Assembly: GCA_038227745.1 (NCBI GenBank)
Contig: JBBRPS010000391.1
Coordinates: 1-9,403, forward strand
Direction of reading: 5' to 3'
Source of the DNA: DASPXY01 sp038227745
GTDB lineage: Bacteria; Planctomycetota; Planctomycetia; Gemmatales; Gemmataceae
Length of the DNA: 9,403 bases
The translations under genes were made by a program, and so were the position numbers. Of the stretch, positions 1 to 5,053 are shown in pieces; position 1 is the first letter of the stretch; each line of letters opens with the position of its first letter. Under the pieces are notes generated by a model. The model made no database searches. It had not been told where the DNA came from and was given only the letters and a program-made list of their open reading frames with translations.

Positions 1-95
1 CCCGTCGCCACGTCCCAGACGGCCACGTGGTCCGTGGTGCTGCTGGCGAACGGGTTCTCCGACCAGGTGACGAGGAGCCGCCCGTCCGGGGAGAT
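1..95 (-). pseudogene. WD40-repeat protein fragment, cut at its upstream side by a MITE-like element
   Basis: Reading the minus strand from position 95 leftward gives a continuous frame that leaves the window. It contains ISPDGRLLVTWSENP and, after a short linker, DHVAVWDVATG. The SPDG turn followed by a strand and a closing V-W-D triplet is the classic signature of one WD40 blade, a protein-protein interaction propeller very common in planctomycetes. The upstream part does not continue past 96, where the terminal repeat of the 96-233 element begins. The codons AGC-GTC-ACC of the repeat happen to stay in frame (SVTISPDG), so the true break could lie a few bases inside the repeat. On the far side of the element the DNA encodes an unrelated protein on the other strand, so this gene was not simply interrupted but lost its 5' part. 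I cannot tell whether the full protein was a kinase, sigma factor or stand-alone propeller. Confidence 0.75.
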
Positions 96-233
96 GGTGA
101 CGCTTTACGCGAGTCCTTCTCCAGCAATGGCTTGTGTCGAAATGCGCGGCTGGCGGGGTGGCCCCGGCTACCCCGCCAGCCGCGCATTTCGACACAAGGT
201 CAAGGTATACAAGCTCTTCCGTAGAGCGTCACC
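96..233. mobile_element. MITE-like element, 138 bp, with 14-bp terminal inverted repeats
   Basis: The left end GGTGACGCTTTACG (96-109) and the right end CGTAGAGCGTCACC (220-233) are inverted repeats with one mismatch. Including the flanking AT on both sides extends the match to 16 positions. The interior has no coding potential but holds a perfect 29-bp inverted repeat (131-159 and 170-198) around a 10-nt loop. Small size, terminal inverted repeats, a strong internal hairpin and no transposase are the usual marks of a non-autonomous miniature element mobilised in trans. No target duplication longer than the AT dinucleotide is visible. The two flanks carry fragments of different genes, so the locus was rearranged after or during insertion. 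The same end motif recurs at 4374-4388. The family of the parent transposase cannot be named from the sequence. Confidence 0.65.
131..198. repeat. Perfect 29-bp inverted repeat (hairpin) inside the MITE-like element
   Basis: The arms 131-159 and 170-198 are exact reverse complements, beginning CTTGTGTCGAAATGCG on the left, and enclose a GC-rich 10-nt loop. If transcribed from either strand this would form a very stable stem. It is central in the 96-233 element and not followed by a T tract, so it reads as part of the mobile element rather than as a terminator. Confidence 0.9.
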
Positions 234-404
234 ATTTATCCCAACGGCCTGGTGCCGGTGCCGGAGTACGTCTGGCCCCGGGACGTGGAGCTGCCGAAGG
301 AGTGCGTGGACGGTGCCTTCAAGTATCTCAAGGACATGCAGGCGATCCACGCGGGCCAGGACAAGGCGAAGCACGTCGAGGACGCGGCACAGAACGTGGC
401 CTAA
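225..404 (+). pseudogene. 3' end of an unrecognised plus-strand gene, 5'-truncated at the MITE-like element
   Basis: The frame is open from just after an in-frame TAG at 222-224, which lies inside the element end, to TAA at 402-404. It encodes roughly 59 residues, including YPNGLVPVPEYVWPRDVELP and, near the end, DAAQNVA. Nearly every codon from 240 onward ends in G or C, which is strong evidence of genuine coding in this GC-rich genome. There is no credible start: the first residues are encoded by the terminal repeat and the only in-frame alternative is a GTG at 252 with no ribosome binding site. It is therefore the C-terminal remnant of a longer protein. The mix of a Pro-rich segment and an amphipathic Lys/Glu/Ala-rich tail matches no family I recognise. 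Confidence 0.6.
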
Positions 405-508
405 GCCAGCTCGTCGAGGTAATCCTCTATCATCCGCTTCAATCTCCCGCGAAGCCGGTCCCCCTCCCGCGATTTACGACCAAAGCGGACGAACGGAGAC
501 CAGAGCAT
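401..508 (-). CDS. Possible 35-aa small protein overlapping the nuclease 3' end (weak)
   Basis: The minus frame from ATG at 508 to TAG at 401 reads MLWSPFVRFGRKSREGDRLR and ends MIEDYLDELA. It overlaps the last codons of the nuclease gene in another frame, and its stop overlaps the TAA of the convergent plus-strand remnant. The tail looks like a natural amphipathic C-terminus. There is no Shine-Dalgarno sequence before the ATG, and GC at third positions is only moderate. The alternatives are a non-coding shadow, or the true C-terminus of the upstream nuclease reached by a frameshift around 480-530. Comparison with homologues would decide. Confidence 0.25.
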   Translation of the reverse strand: MLWSPFVRFGRKSREGDRLRGRLKRMIEDYLDELA

Positions 509-1283
509 GAAAACCGTCAGCCGACAGTTCCTGTCGCTTACGGCTCGTCACGCCCCGGACACGGTAGGTAATCAAGTTGGGTCCGTCTACACGCACACTG
601 CACGCCTGGACGAGTCCGATGGATTTGTGGCCCCTAATGGACAGGTAGTATGTCAGGCTGGCGTCTTCCACGAAGACGGATGCGATAGCCACCAGGGCGG
701 GGAAATTGCCACTGGCGGCCCCGTTGAACAGGCTGCGGCAGTGAACAAGATGGGTGTGTGTGGCCTGTCCCGCCTGCTCGATCCGGTCTTCCGCTTGGGA
801 TAGATCGGTCAACACCTCCACGGCCCATTGCGGGTCCGAGAAGTCGCCGCCGAGGGTGAGCCACCAGGCTGCACGTCCGTTGAACAGCAGACCGCACCGG
901 CAACGGTCCCGCTGCATGTACGTCTGGAGTTGGCCAACGTGACCGGCCAGGTCTTCCTCTTCACGTTTGGTTTCGAGGATCGCCACCGTCACGATGGGCC
1001 GGAAGCGGTCATCAAGGACGTTACTGTTCGCGAAACCGGCCATGTCCATCGACCGCTCTTCGACCTCCAGGCGGATGTACTCTTGCAACCCCGCCGCCCG
1101 CCTACAGCCCTCCCGCAGAAACCAGATCAGGCCCTGACGTACACGCTCCTCCGGCGTGATCCGGTACAGCCGCTCGCGGACGGGACAACGCACGAACGTC
1201 TCGCCGTCGCCGTCCTCGGTGGTGAGGGGAGCGGACAATTCCGCCCCGAGGTAGCGGAAACAGGCGACCAGAAGAGTAGGCAC
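474..1283 (-). CDS. HsdR_N-like PD-(D/E)xK nuclease domain protein, second gene of GTPase-nuclease operon
   Basis: The protein has 269 aa. Residues about 40-145 carry the layout of the type I restriction enzyme R-subunit N-terminal nuclease domain: PEERVRQ (44-50), an acidic strand LEVEE (72-76), D91/D92, then VAILETK with E104 and K106 as the (D/E)xK pair, and QLQTYM (118-123) as the 'QxxxY' motif. Such domains cut DNA. In HsdR they are fused to a helicase motor, which is absent here. The remaining C-terminal 120 residues are unrecognised and become less typical in codon use near the end. The start is GTG at 1281-1283, chosen because GAGGAG lies 8 nt upstream inside the last codons of the GTPase gene, whose stop is only 5 nt away. 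This implies translational coupling. Inference: the effector of a defence module gated by the GTPase. The nuclease fold is fairly secure; the target is unknown. Confidence 0.8.
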   Translation of the reverse strand: MPTLLVACFRYLGAELSAPLTTEDGDGETFVRCPVRERLYRITPEERVRQGLIWFLREGCRRAAGLQEYIRLEVEERSMDMAGFANSNVLDDRFRPIVTVAILETKREEEDLAGHVGQLQTYMQRDRCRCGLLFNGRAAWWLTLGGDFSDPQWAVEVLTDLSQAEDRIEQAGQATHTHLVHCRSLFNGAASGNFPALVAIASVFVEDASLTYYLSIRGHKSIGLVQACSVRVDGPNLITYRVRGVTSRKRQELSADGFHALVSVRPLWS

Positions 1284-1300
1284 ACTCGCTACTCCTCGGC
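1276..1300 (-). promoter_or_regulatory. Ribosome binding site within the GTPase 3' end that sets the nuclease GTG start
   Basis: On the minus strand the last GTPase codons GAG-GAG precede the TAG stop (1291-1289), followed by CGAGT and the GTG start (1283-1281). The GAGGAG purine run serves as a Shine-Dalgarno at 8 nt spacing. It explains how the second cistron starts without a promoter and supports GTG rather than an internal ATG as the start. Confidence 0.65.
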
Positions 1301-3310
1301 GAGGTATTCCAGGACGGGGTCGATCACAACACGCTGCCAGGCGTCCTCGGCGGCGTCGGTCAGAACCGTATCATGCCCCTCCAGCTCATCGGCGTACATG
1401 TTGAGCACGTCGTCCCGGAAGCCCGACCCCTGGCCATAGCGTTTCTGCACGTTCACCCAGAACGGATTGTTGTGATCCTGCGGGGCCAGGGCCGTGTCGT
1501 GCAGGTAGGTCTGCATGAGGGCGCCGACCTCCCGCACCATGTTCTCGAACGAGGCGTCGATGCGGGTCTCCAGGACGGCCAGCAACTCCCGCAGATCGGA
1601 GTCCGGCGGAGACGTGTTCCGCACGCTGCGGACGATTTCCAGCACAGCTTCTTTCTGTCGGGAGACGGCGGTCCGGACCAGCTGCTCGGTGATCGGCACA
1701 GCGTCGTAGTAGATGTCGATGGTCTTGGGCGGGTAGTACCCGAACCGATTGTTCGTCGCCCTCAGCCACCCCGCCAGCCTGCTCCCAGGGCCTTCCCAGT
1801 TCCGCCGGTAGAGTTCCATGAACCGATCGGCGTTGGCGAGAGTGATATGCCGGTGCTCGGTGATTTTCGACCGAGCCTGACGAACGAGAGCTTCTTCGGC
1901 CGGATTGAGACCCTTACCATCGCAAATCTTCTGGAAGCTGTCACTGATCTGATTGACCCGCTCCCACGCCCGATCATCCCGGAGCTGAATGGCGGCGAAA
2001 ATCTGTTTCCAGGCTTCCTCACGGTCGAAGGTGACTTCCTTCGGCTCACTGTCCCCCCGCCGCTTCCAGTCCAACCCAGCCCGCTCGAAGTGCTGCAACG
2101 GGTCATAGAACATGACGTTCAGACCCTTGATGCCCAGGCTCGACAGCGTTCCGTCGATCTGGCTGCGAAGGAGCTTGATCCCGATGTCACGATCCCCGAC
2201 CGGCCCCTGTCCGCCCACTTTGTTCTCCGGCTCGCTGTCTCGTGGCAGGACCATCAGGGTGAACTTCGAGAGGATCATGTGAGCTTCGGGCGTGATGTGG
2301 CGTTGCAACATGGGGGCCACATTGGTCGGTGCGGTCCCGAAGCCCTCGGCGAGGATGCAGAATGCTGTCTTGTCCTGACGGATGTACTTGTCCAGGTCCG
2401 GACGGTTGAACTGCACCGCGTCCACGCCCTTCGTATCCACGACGGACTCGACCTGGGCCATCTGCGGCGTCAGCAACTTCGACTCAACCCGGAGGATGAT
2501 CCGGCGGGGGATCGACACCGTTTCGAGCCGTGCCAGGTTGAGGTCGTCGAACGTCTTCTTGATCCAGGCCCGGGGGTCCGTCTCGGTGGCCGGGCACGCA
2601 AGTTCGGTGAGCGTCCGGCCGTCCAGCTTGGCCAAGGCCATCACTCGTGCCTGGTACTGCTCGTAGCCGCTGGCCGGGAATTGACGGGCCAGAATGATCT
2701 CCTCGTCGTCCTCTCGTTTATCAGCCTCGCGGAGCTTCACCACGTTCCGCACAGCACGGAGGAGTTCTTGCGGGAAGCTCAACTGGTCTGCCGCCTTCTG
2801 TTCTTCGCTCGTGCTGTCGGGATACACCCGTTTCCAGCTTGTCAGGCAGAAGTCCGCGATGATCCGCTCCACTTCCTTGGGCGGGTAGGGGTCGATCTTG
2901 AATTCGGTCTTGTCGGCTGGCGTGACAACCACCTCGCAGAGCGTGGTGAAACCGGAGCCCGTCGCCATCAGGTCTTCCGTCACCTCGACGGGTTTCTCTA
3001 CCCCCTTGACCGTCTTCTTCTTCTCACGATCAGCGGTGAGCCCGACAAGGTGGCAGATAGCCGTCGTCTTCCCCACGAACACCTGGCCGATGAACACGAG
3101 GCGGTGCCGCTTGGTGCCGAGCAGCTCCGCCAGATCAGCCATGTCCGACCGTAGATCGGCCAGGGCACTCTTCCGCATCTGGTCCAGAATGTTTTTCGGT
3201 GCTTTCCGCTGGGCAAGTTCGGCGTCAATCTCGCCGATCAGGTCCGTGGACCGTTTCAAGCGTGCAGGACGCTCGCCTTCGGCTTTCTCTTGGTGTGCAA
3301 CGTCGTTCAT
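1289..3310 (-). CDS. Large dynamin-like P-loop GTPase, first gene of GTPase-nuclease operon
   Basis: The protein has 673 aa. Residues 1-70 are a charged helical region (LAELLGTKRHR). LVFIGQVFVGKTT (71-83) contains the Walker A/G1 motif GQVFVGKTT. ATGSGFTTLCEVVV (116-129) fits the G2/switch I threonine, and VVDTKGVD (290-297) is the DxxG G3 motif. The segment FTLMVLPRDSE (350-360) sits where a G4 strand would be, but a canonical (N/T)KxD is missing, as in several divergent bacterial dynamins. About 200 residues separate G1 from G3, much more than in classical dynamins, so an inserted helical module is likely (about 140-260). Residues 400-673 are long amphipathic helices, like a dynamin stalk, with no transmembrane segment. 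The start is ATG, with no clear Shine-Dalgarno. It is co-transcribed with the nuclease at 474-1283. Inferred role: nucleotide-dependent sensor or oligomer that controls the nuclease. An ATPase or KAP-like P-loop protein is the alternative. Confidence 0.75.
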   Translation of the reverse strand: MNDVAHQEKAEGERPARLKRSTDLIGEIDAELAQRKAPKNILDQMRKSALADLRSDMADLAELLGTKRHRLVFIGQVFVGKTTAICHLVGLTADREKKKTVKGVEKPVEVTEDLMATGSGFTTLCEVVVTPADKTEFKIDPYPPKEVERIIADFCLTSWKRVYPDSTSEEQKAADQLSFPQELLRAVRNVVKLREADKREDDEEIILARQFPASGYEQYQARVMALAKLDGRTLTELACPATETDPRAWIKKTFDDLNLARLETVSIPRRIILRVESKLLTPQMAQVESVVDTKGVDAVQFNRPDLDKYIRQDKTAFCILAEGFGTAPTNVAPMLQRHITPEAHMILSKFTLMVLPRDSEPENKVGGQGPVGDRDIGIKLLRSQIDGTLSSLGIKGLNVMFYDPLQHFERAGLDWKRRGDSEPKEVTFDREEAWKQIFAAIQLRDDRAWERVNQISDSFQKICDGKGLNPAEEALVRQARSKITEHRHITLANADRFMELYRRNWEGPGSRLAGWLRATNNRFGYYPPKTIDIYYDAVPITEQLVRTAVSRQKEAVLEIVRSVRNTSPPDSDLRELLAVLETRIDASFENMVREVGALMQTYLHDTALAPQDHNNPFWVNVQKRYGQGSGFRDDVLNMYADELEGHDTVLTDAAEDAWQRVVIDPVLEYLAEE

Positions 3311-3422
3311 CGGAGAGGGCCTCTGCCGACCTACTCAGGGCGTTTTTCAGTAAACAGCCGCTCAAGTCGGAATCTCTTTAGGCTAGCAACTTTCCGGAAA
3401 TCGACAATTACTGGTCATCCGA
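3311..3422 (-). promoter_or_regulatory. Intergenic leader of the GTPase gene with weak promoter candidate
   Basis: This 112-bp gap is clearly more AT-rich than its neighbours. On the minus strand TTGTCG and TAGCCT are 16 bp apart (matches of 4/6 and 3/6 to sigma70), a weak but possible promoter for the GTPase-nuclease pair. Close to the ATG lies a short palindrome, AGAGGGCCTCT on the plus strand, which could pair in the leader. Nothing here proves that the GTPase is independent of the coiled-coil gene upstream. Confidence 0.3.
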
Positions 3423-3749
3423 TCAGGTAGGCGACTCGTCTTCTGCGGCCCTGGCGTAATCGCGGATCGTCTCTCGTAGTTCCGCCATCCAGGCGGCGTG
3501 GCGGTCGGCTTCTCCCTGGACCCGTTCCAGGTACTCAGCCTCCAGATCCTCTTGCCGCTGCTCGCGCAGCTTGCCGAAAAGCCGCCGGATCAGCTGTCTC
3601 GCGCGCTTGCGGGCGGTCTCGACGGCCTTCAACTCCTCACGGTGTCGTTCTTTCTCCCGCTGGTATTGCTCCAGCAGGTCGGGTCGCATGATGCGGAGGA
3701 GGGCTTCCTCGACCGCCTGGCCAATGGGCTGCGGGCCTTTCTCGGACAC
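3423..3749 (-). CDS. Small highly charged coiled-coil protein of unknown function
   Basis: The protein has 108 aa. From about residue 22 to 102 it is almost uninterrupted Arg/Glu/Lys/Gln/Leu/Ala sequence, for example YQREKERHREELKAVETARK and RQEDLEAEYLERV. This is the pattern of a long alpha-helical coiled coil or helical hairpin. It has no signal peptide, membrane helix or catalytic motif that I can see. GTG at 3747-3749 is the first usable start in the open frame, without an evident Shine-Dalgarno; the ATG at codon 21 would be an alternative. It lies upstream of the GTPase on the same strand, 112 bp away, and divergent from the KOW-RHH gene. Inferred possibilities are an accessory or adaptor subunit of the GTPase-nuclease module, or an unrelated small regulator. 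Function not recognised. Confidence 0.6.
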   Translation of the reverse strand: MSEKGPQPIGQAVEEALLRIMRPDLLEQYQREKERHREELKAVETARKRARQLIRRLFGKLREQRQEDLEAEYLERVQGEADRHAAWMAELRETIRDYARAAEDESPT

Positions 3750-3824
3750 GAGCCACAGTCTATCACGTCGAATGGGGCAGGCCTGGCGGCCACTTTACCG
3801 ACGCGAAGACCGGGGCGGTTATCC

Positions 3825-3853
3825 TTGACTTGACTGGCCAGATCGAATAAGAT
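3825..3853 (+). promoter_or_regulatory. Sigma70-like promoter of the KOW-RHH gene
   Basis: TTGACT (3825-3830, 5/6 to consensus) and TAAGAT (3848-3853, 4/6) are separated by exactly 17 bp and lie 34 bp before the TTG start of the gene at 3887. The region is locally AT-rich. This is the best promoter match in the window. Confidence 0.6.
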
Positions 3854-3869
3854 TGGAAATTATATTCGA
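3843..3869. promoter_or_regulatory. 7-bp inverted repeat overlapping the promoter, candidate RHH operator
   Basis: TCGAATA (3843-3849) and TATTCGA (3863-3869) are perfect inverted half-sites with a 13-nt spacer, so their centres are 20 bp apart, about two helical turns. The left half overlaps the -10 hexamer and the right half covers the probable transcription start. A further TCGAAT (3768-3773) lies just upstream of the divergent coiled-coil gene start. A ribbon-helix-helix protein is encoded directly downstream, and such proteins commonly bind paired short sites to repress their own operon. Assigning this site to that protein is inference. Confidence 0.45.
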
Positions 3870-3886
3870 CGGGAGGGCAAGCTCCA

Positions 3887-4273
3887 TTGAAGGCGGAAGC
3901 CGGTGACAAGGTTCGCGTGAAGGTCGGGGCGCATACCGGCGAGCGTGGCGTTGTTGATTCCGTGGACGGTGAAAAACTCCTTGTCCGACTGGAGGAGTCG
4001 GGGACGAAGGTGCGCCTCCCGGCCGACCAGGTCACGAATTTCAGTCTCGCCGCACGGAAGGCCTGGGTGACCGGCCCTGACCGTGGCGTCGGGCGTCGGA
4101 AAGGGACAAAGATTCGCGACAGGGTGACCGTCACGTTTCGCATCGACCGGGACCTCTGGGAGGAGTTCATGAAGCAGGTGGAGGCCGGACGCATCGAGGA
4201 CCGCAACTCGATCGTCAATAGCTGGTTCCGGGAGAAACTGGCCGAGTTTGGTGATGGGGGGCGGCAGGACTGA
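3887..4273 (+). CDS. KOW-motif plus ribbon-helix-helix DNA-binding protein
   Basis: The protein has 128 aa. Residues 6-50 (GDKVRVKVGAHTGERGVVDS, then LVRLEESGTKVRLPADQVTN) match a KOW/SH3-like beta-barrel, the fold used by NusG and ribosomal proteins to contact RNA or RNA polymerase. Residues 78-120 (RDRVTVTFRIDRDLWEEF, then RNSIVNSWFREKLAEF) match a CopG/MetJ-type ribbon-helix-helix: a beta-strand followed by two helices with the conserved R-N-S-I-V turn. The start is TTG at 3887, supported by GGAGGG at 3872-3877 (9 nt spacing) and the strong promoter upstream. Its TGA overlaps the ATG of the next gene (TGATG), so the two are coupled. It probably regulates this operon and perhaps the divergent coiled-coil/GTPase/nuclease cluster. 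The combination of the two domains in one short chain is not a textbook architecture. Confidence 0.75.
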   Translation: MKAEAGDKVRVKVGAHTGERGVVDSVDGEKLLVRLEESGTKVRLPADQVTNFSLAARKAWVTGPDRGVGRRKGTKIRDRVTVTFRIDRDLWEEFMKQVEAGRIEDRNSIVNSWFREKLAEFGDGGRQD

Positions 4274-4374
4274 TGCCGAAAAAAGTGACCGTGGACCAGA
4301 GGAACGACATCCTCCGGATGCTCGCCCAGGGGCAGGACCGCGATACCATCGCCGTCGCCGTCGGCGTGAGTGGT
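4273..4374 (+). pseudogene. Helix-turn-helix gene, truncated inside the HTH by a transposon-end sequence
   Basis: ATG at 4273 overlaps the stop of the KOW-RHH gene. Residues 1-34 read MPKKVTVDQRNDILRMLAQG then QDRDTIAVAVGVSG. This is a typical sigma-factor/resolvase-like helix-turn-helix, with a first helix up to LAQG, a second DTIAVAVG and the turn GVS. The recognition helix should follow. Instead the sequence turns at 4374 into TGGTGACGCTCTACG, the end motif of the MITE-like element at 96-233. Translation continues to a stop at 4536, but codons 36-87 look non-coding (SLRANCLRRNCSDGAGRPLP). The gene is therefore a remnant and its function beyond DNA binding is unknown. No matching C-terminal part is visible elsewhere in the window. 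Confidence 0.7.
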
Positions 4375-4388
4375 GGTGACGCTCTACG
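4374..4388 (+). repeat. Solitary transposon-end motif, inverted copy of the 220-234 sequence
   Basis: TGGTGACGCTCTACG is the exact reverse complement of the right end of the element at 220-234. It matches its left end (95-109) with one mismatch. By analogy with 96-109 the element body should extend rightward from here, but no partner end (CGTARAGCGTCACC) occurs downstream in the window. It is therefore a remnant or one end of a larger, degenerated element. Confidence 0.7.
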
Positions 4389-4519
4389 CTTCTCCTTGAG
4401 GGCCAATTGCTTGCGGCGTAATTGTAGCGACGGGGCGGGGCGGCCCCTTCCACAGCCGGTCGGGCACTGTGGCGGAGGTCCTTCCGGCCTCCCCTTTTCC
4501 GCCCGCGCTCCCGGGGCCG
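4389..4519. other. Non-coding GC-rich stretch with two small hairpins
   Basis: No gene is supported here. Two inverted repeats are visible: CCACAG/CTGTGG (4450-4455 and 4467-4472), and GGAGGTC/GGCCTCC (4475-4481 and 4487-4493, one G-T pair), the latter followed by CCTTTTCC on the plus strand. The second could act as a weak terminator for plus-strand transcription or as the end of the protease transcript, but it lacks a proper T tract. Whether 4389 onward is transposon body or the downstream flank of the protease fragment is unclear. Confidence 0.4.
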
Positions 4520-4780
4520 TCAGAATGCCAAGTTGAATTTGCGCTCCGGGCCGAGGTAAAGGAAGTTACAACGGTTGAGCACGTCGCGCCCGATAATGCC
4601 GTGTACCTCTTCCTCCGGTACGAAATCGTCTGAGGCGATCACGTGGACGCTCGGGATGTAGAGGGAGCCTCCCCCCGAGACGAGCGTCAGACTCACGTCG
4701 TACTGCTCGCAAATGTGGGGCTGATCGGGCCGCGTGGAGGGCGTGCGTACCGGGATCTGCGCGAAGGGCTGAGGGGATAA
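4520..4780 (-). pseudogene. C-terminal part of a retropepsin-like aspartic protease, 5'-truncated at a hairpin
   Basis: About 86 residues remain. The readable protein starts LSPQPFAQIPVRTPST and ends GIIGRDVLNRCNFLYLGPER then KFNLAF. The PVxTPST...YDVSL strand pattern and the GIIGRDVLN segment followed by a closing beta-hairpin are characteristic of the second half of small bacterial clan AA (retropepsin-like) aspartic proteases; GRDVLN is the conserved 'IIGxD/LGxD' part. The catalytic D-(T/S)-G triad, which lies N-terminal to this part, is missing. Homology-like sequence stops at 4780, and the next base starts a 22-bp inverted repeat. A TTG at 4813 lies in frame, but it falls inside the hairpin, so the open frame there is fortuitous. 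The fragment cannot be an active protease on its own. Confidence 0.7.
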
Positions 4781-4828
4781 GGGGGCGCAGCTCGATTGAC
4801 AATGGTTTGTCAATCGAGCTGCGTCCCC
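4781..4828. repeat. 22-bp inverted repeat (hairpin) at the protease truncation point
   Basis: The arms 4781-4802 and 4807-4828 pair over 22 positions (21 Watson-Crick and one G-T) around the loop TGGT. The core is CGCAGCTCGATTGACAA and its exact complement. It starts at the very base where the protease remnant ends. No run of T follows on either strand directly, so it is not a standard terminator. It resembles a miniature palindromic repeat or transposon-end fusion. Confidence 0.85.
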
Positions 4829-5053
4829 TGGTATATCGGTTTTAAGGAAAAGAATAACCCTTCCAGCTTATCCCACCCGGAATGCTGGTCTTCTCATCGC
4901 CTGGCCACCACAGCCGCCTCCCCCAAGCAGGGATGCCTGATCCTGGCAAGGTTCCGCCAGTGGTTGCTGCCTCGAGCGCTGTTTCTTCGTAATCTGGCAC
5001 AGCGATTGCCCCTCTTTCCCAGAGCCCAGCTCGTGTAGCGGAAAAGGACCGGC
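4829..5053. other. 225-bp non-coding stretch upstream of the small membrane gene
   Basis: No frame shows the G/C third-position bias of genes in this window, and no RNA gene or repeat is recognisable. The only functional element seen is AAGGA at 5044-5048, five bases before the ATG at 5054, which is the ribosome binding site of the next gene. No convincing promoter was found. Confidence 0.4.

Noticed and set aside
1373..3154. Plus-strand open frame of 593 codons opposite the GTPase gene
   Set aside because: The minus strand carries the P-loop and DxxG motifs in order and is coupled to the nuclease. The antisense frame has no recognisable motif and no ribosome binding site.
3310..3324. AGAGGGCCTCT palindrome as an operator of the GTPase gene
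   Set aside because: It is only a 5-bp stem with a one-base centre, not repeated elsewhere, and in a GC-rich leader such palindromes arise by chance.
96..4388. A complete composite transposon from 96 to a partner element at the right border
   Set aside because: Only one end motif is present at 4374-4388 and no matching opposite end lies downstream in the window. No transposase is encoded, so a complete unit cannot be claimed.
4781..4828. Reading the 22-bp hairpin as an intrinsic terminator
   Set aside because: Neither strand has a run of T immediately after the stem, and the hairpin lies at the upstream (5') side of the protease fragment, not at its end.
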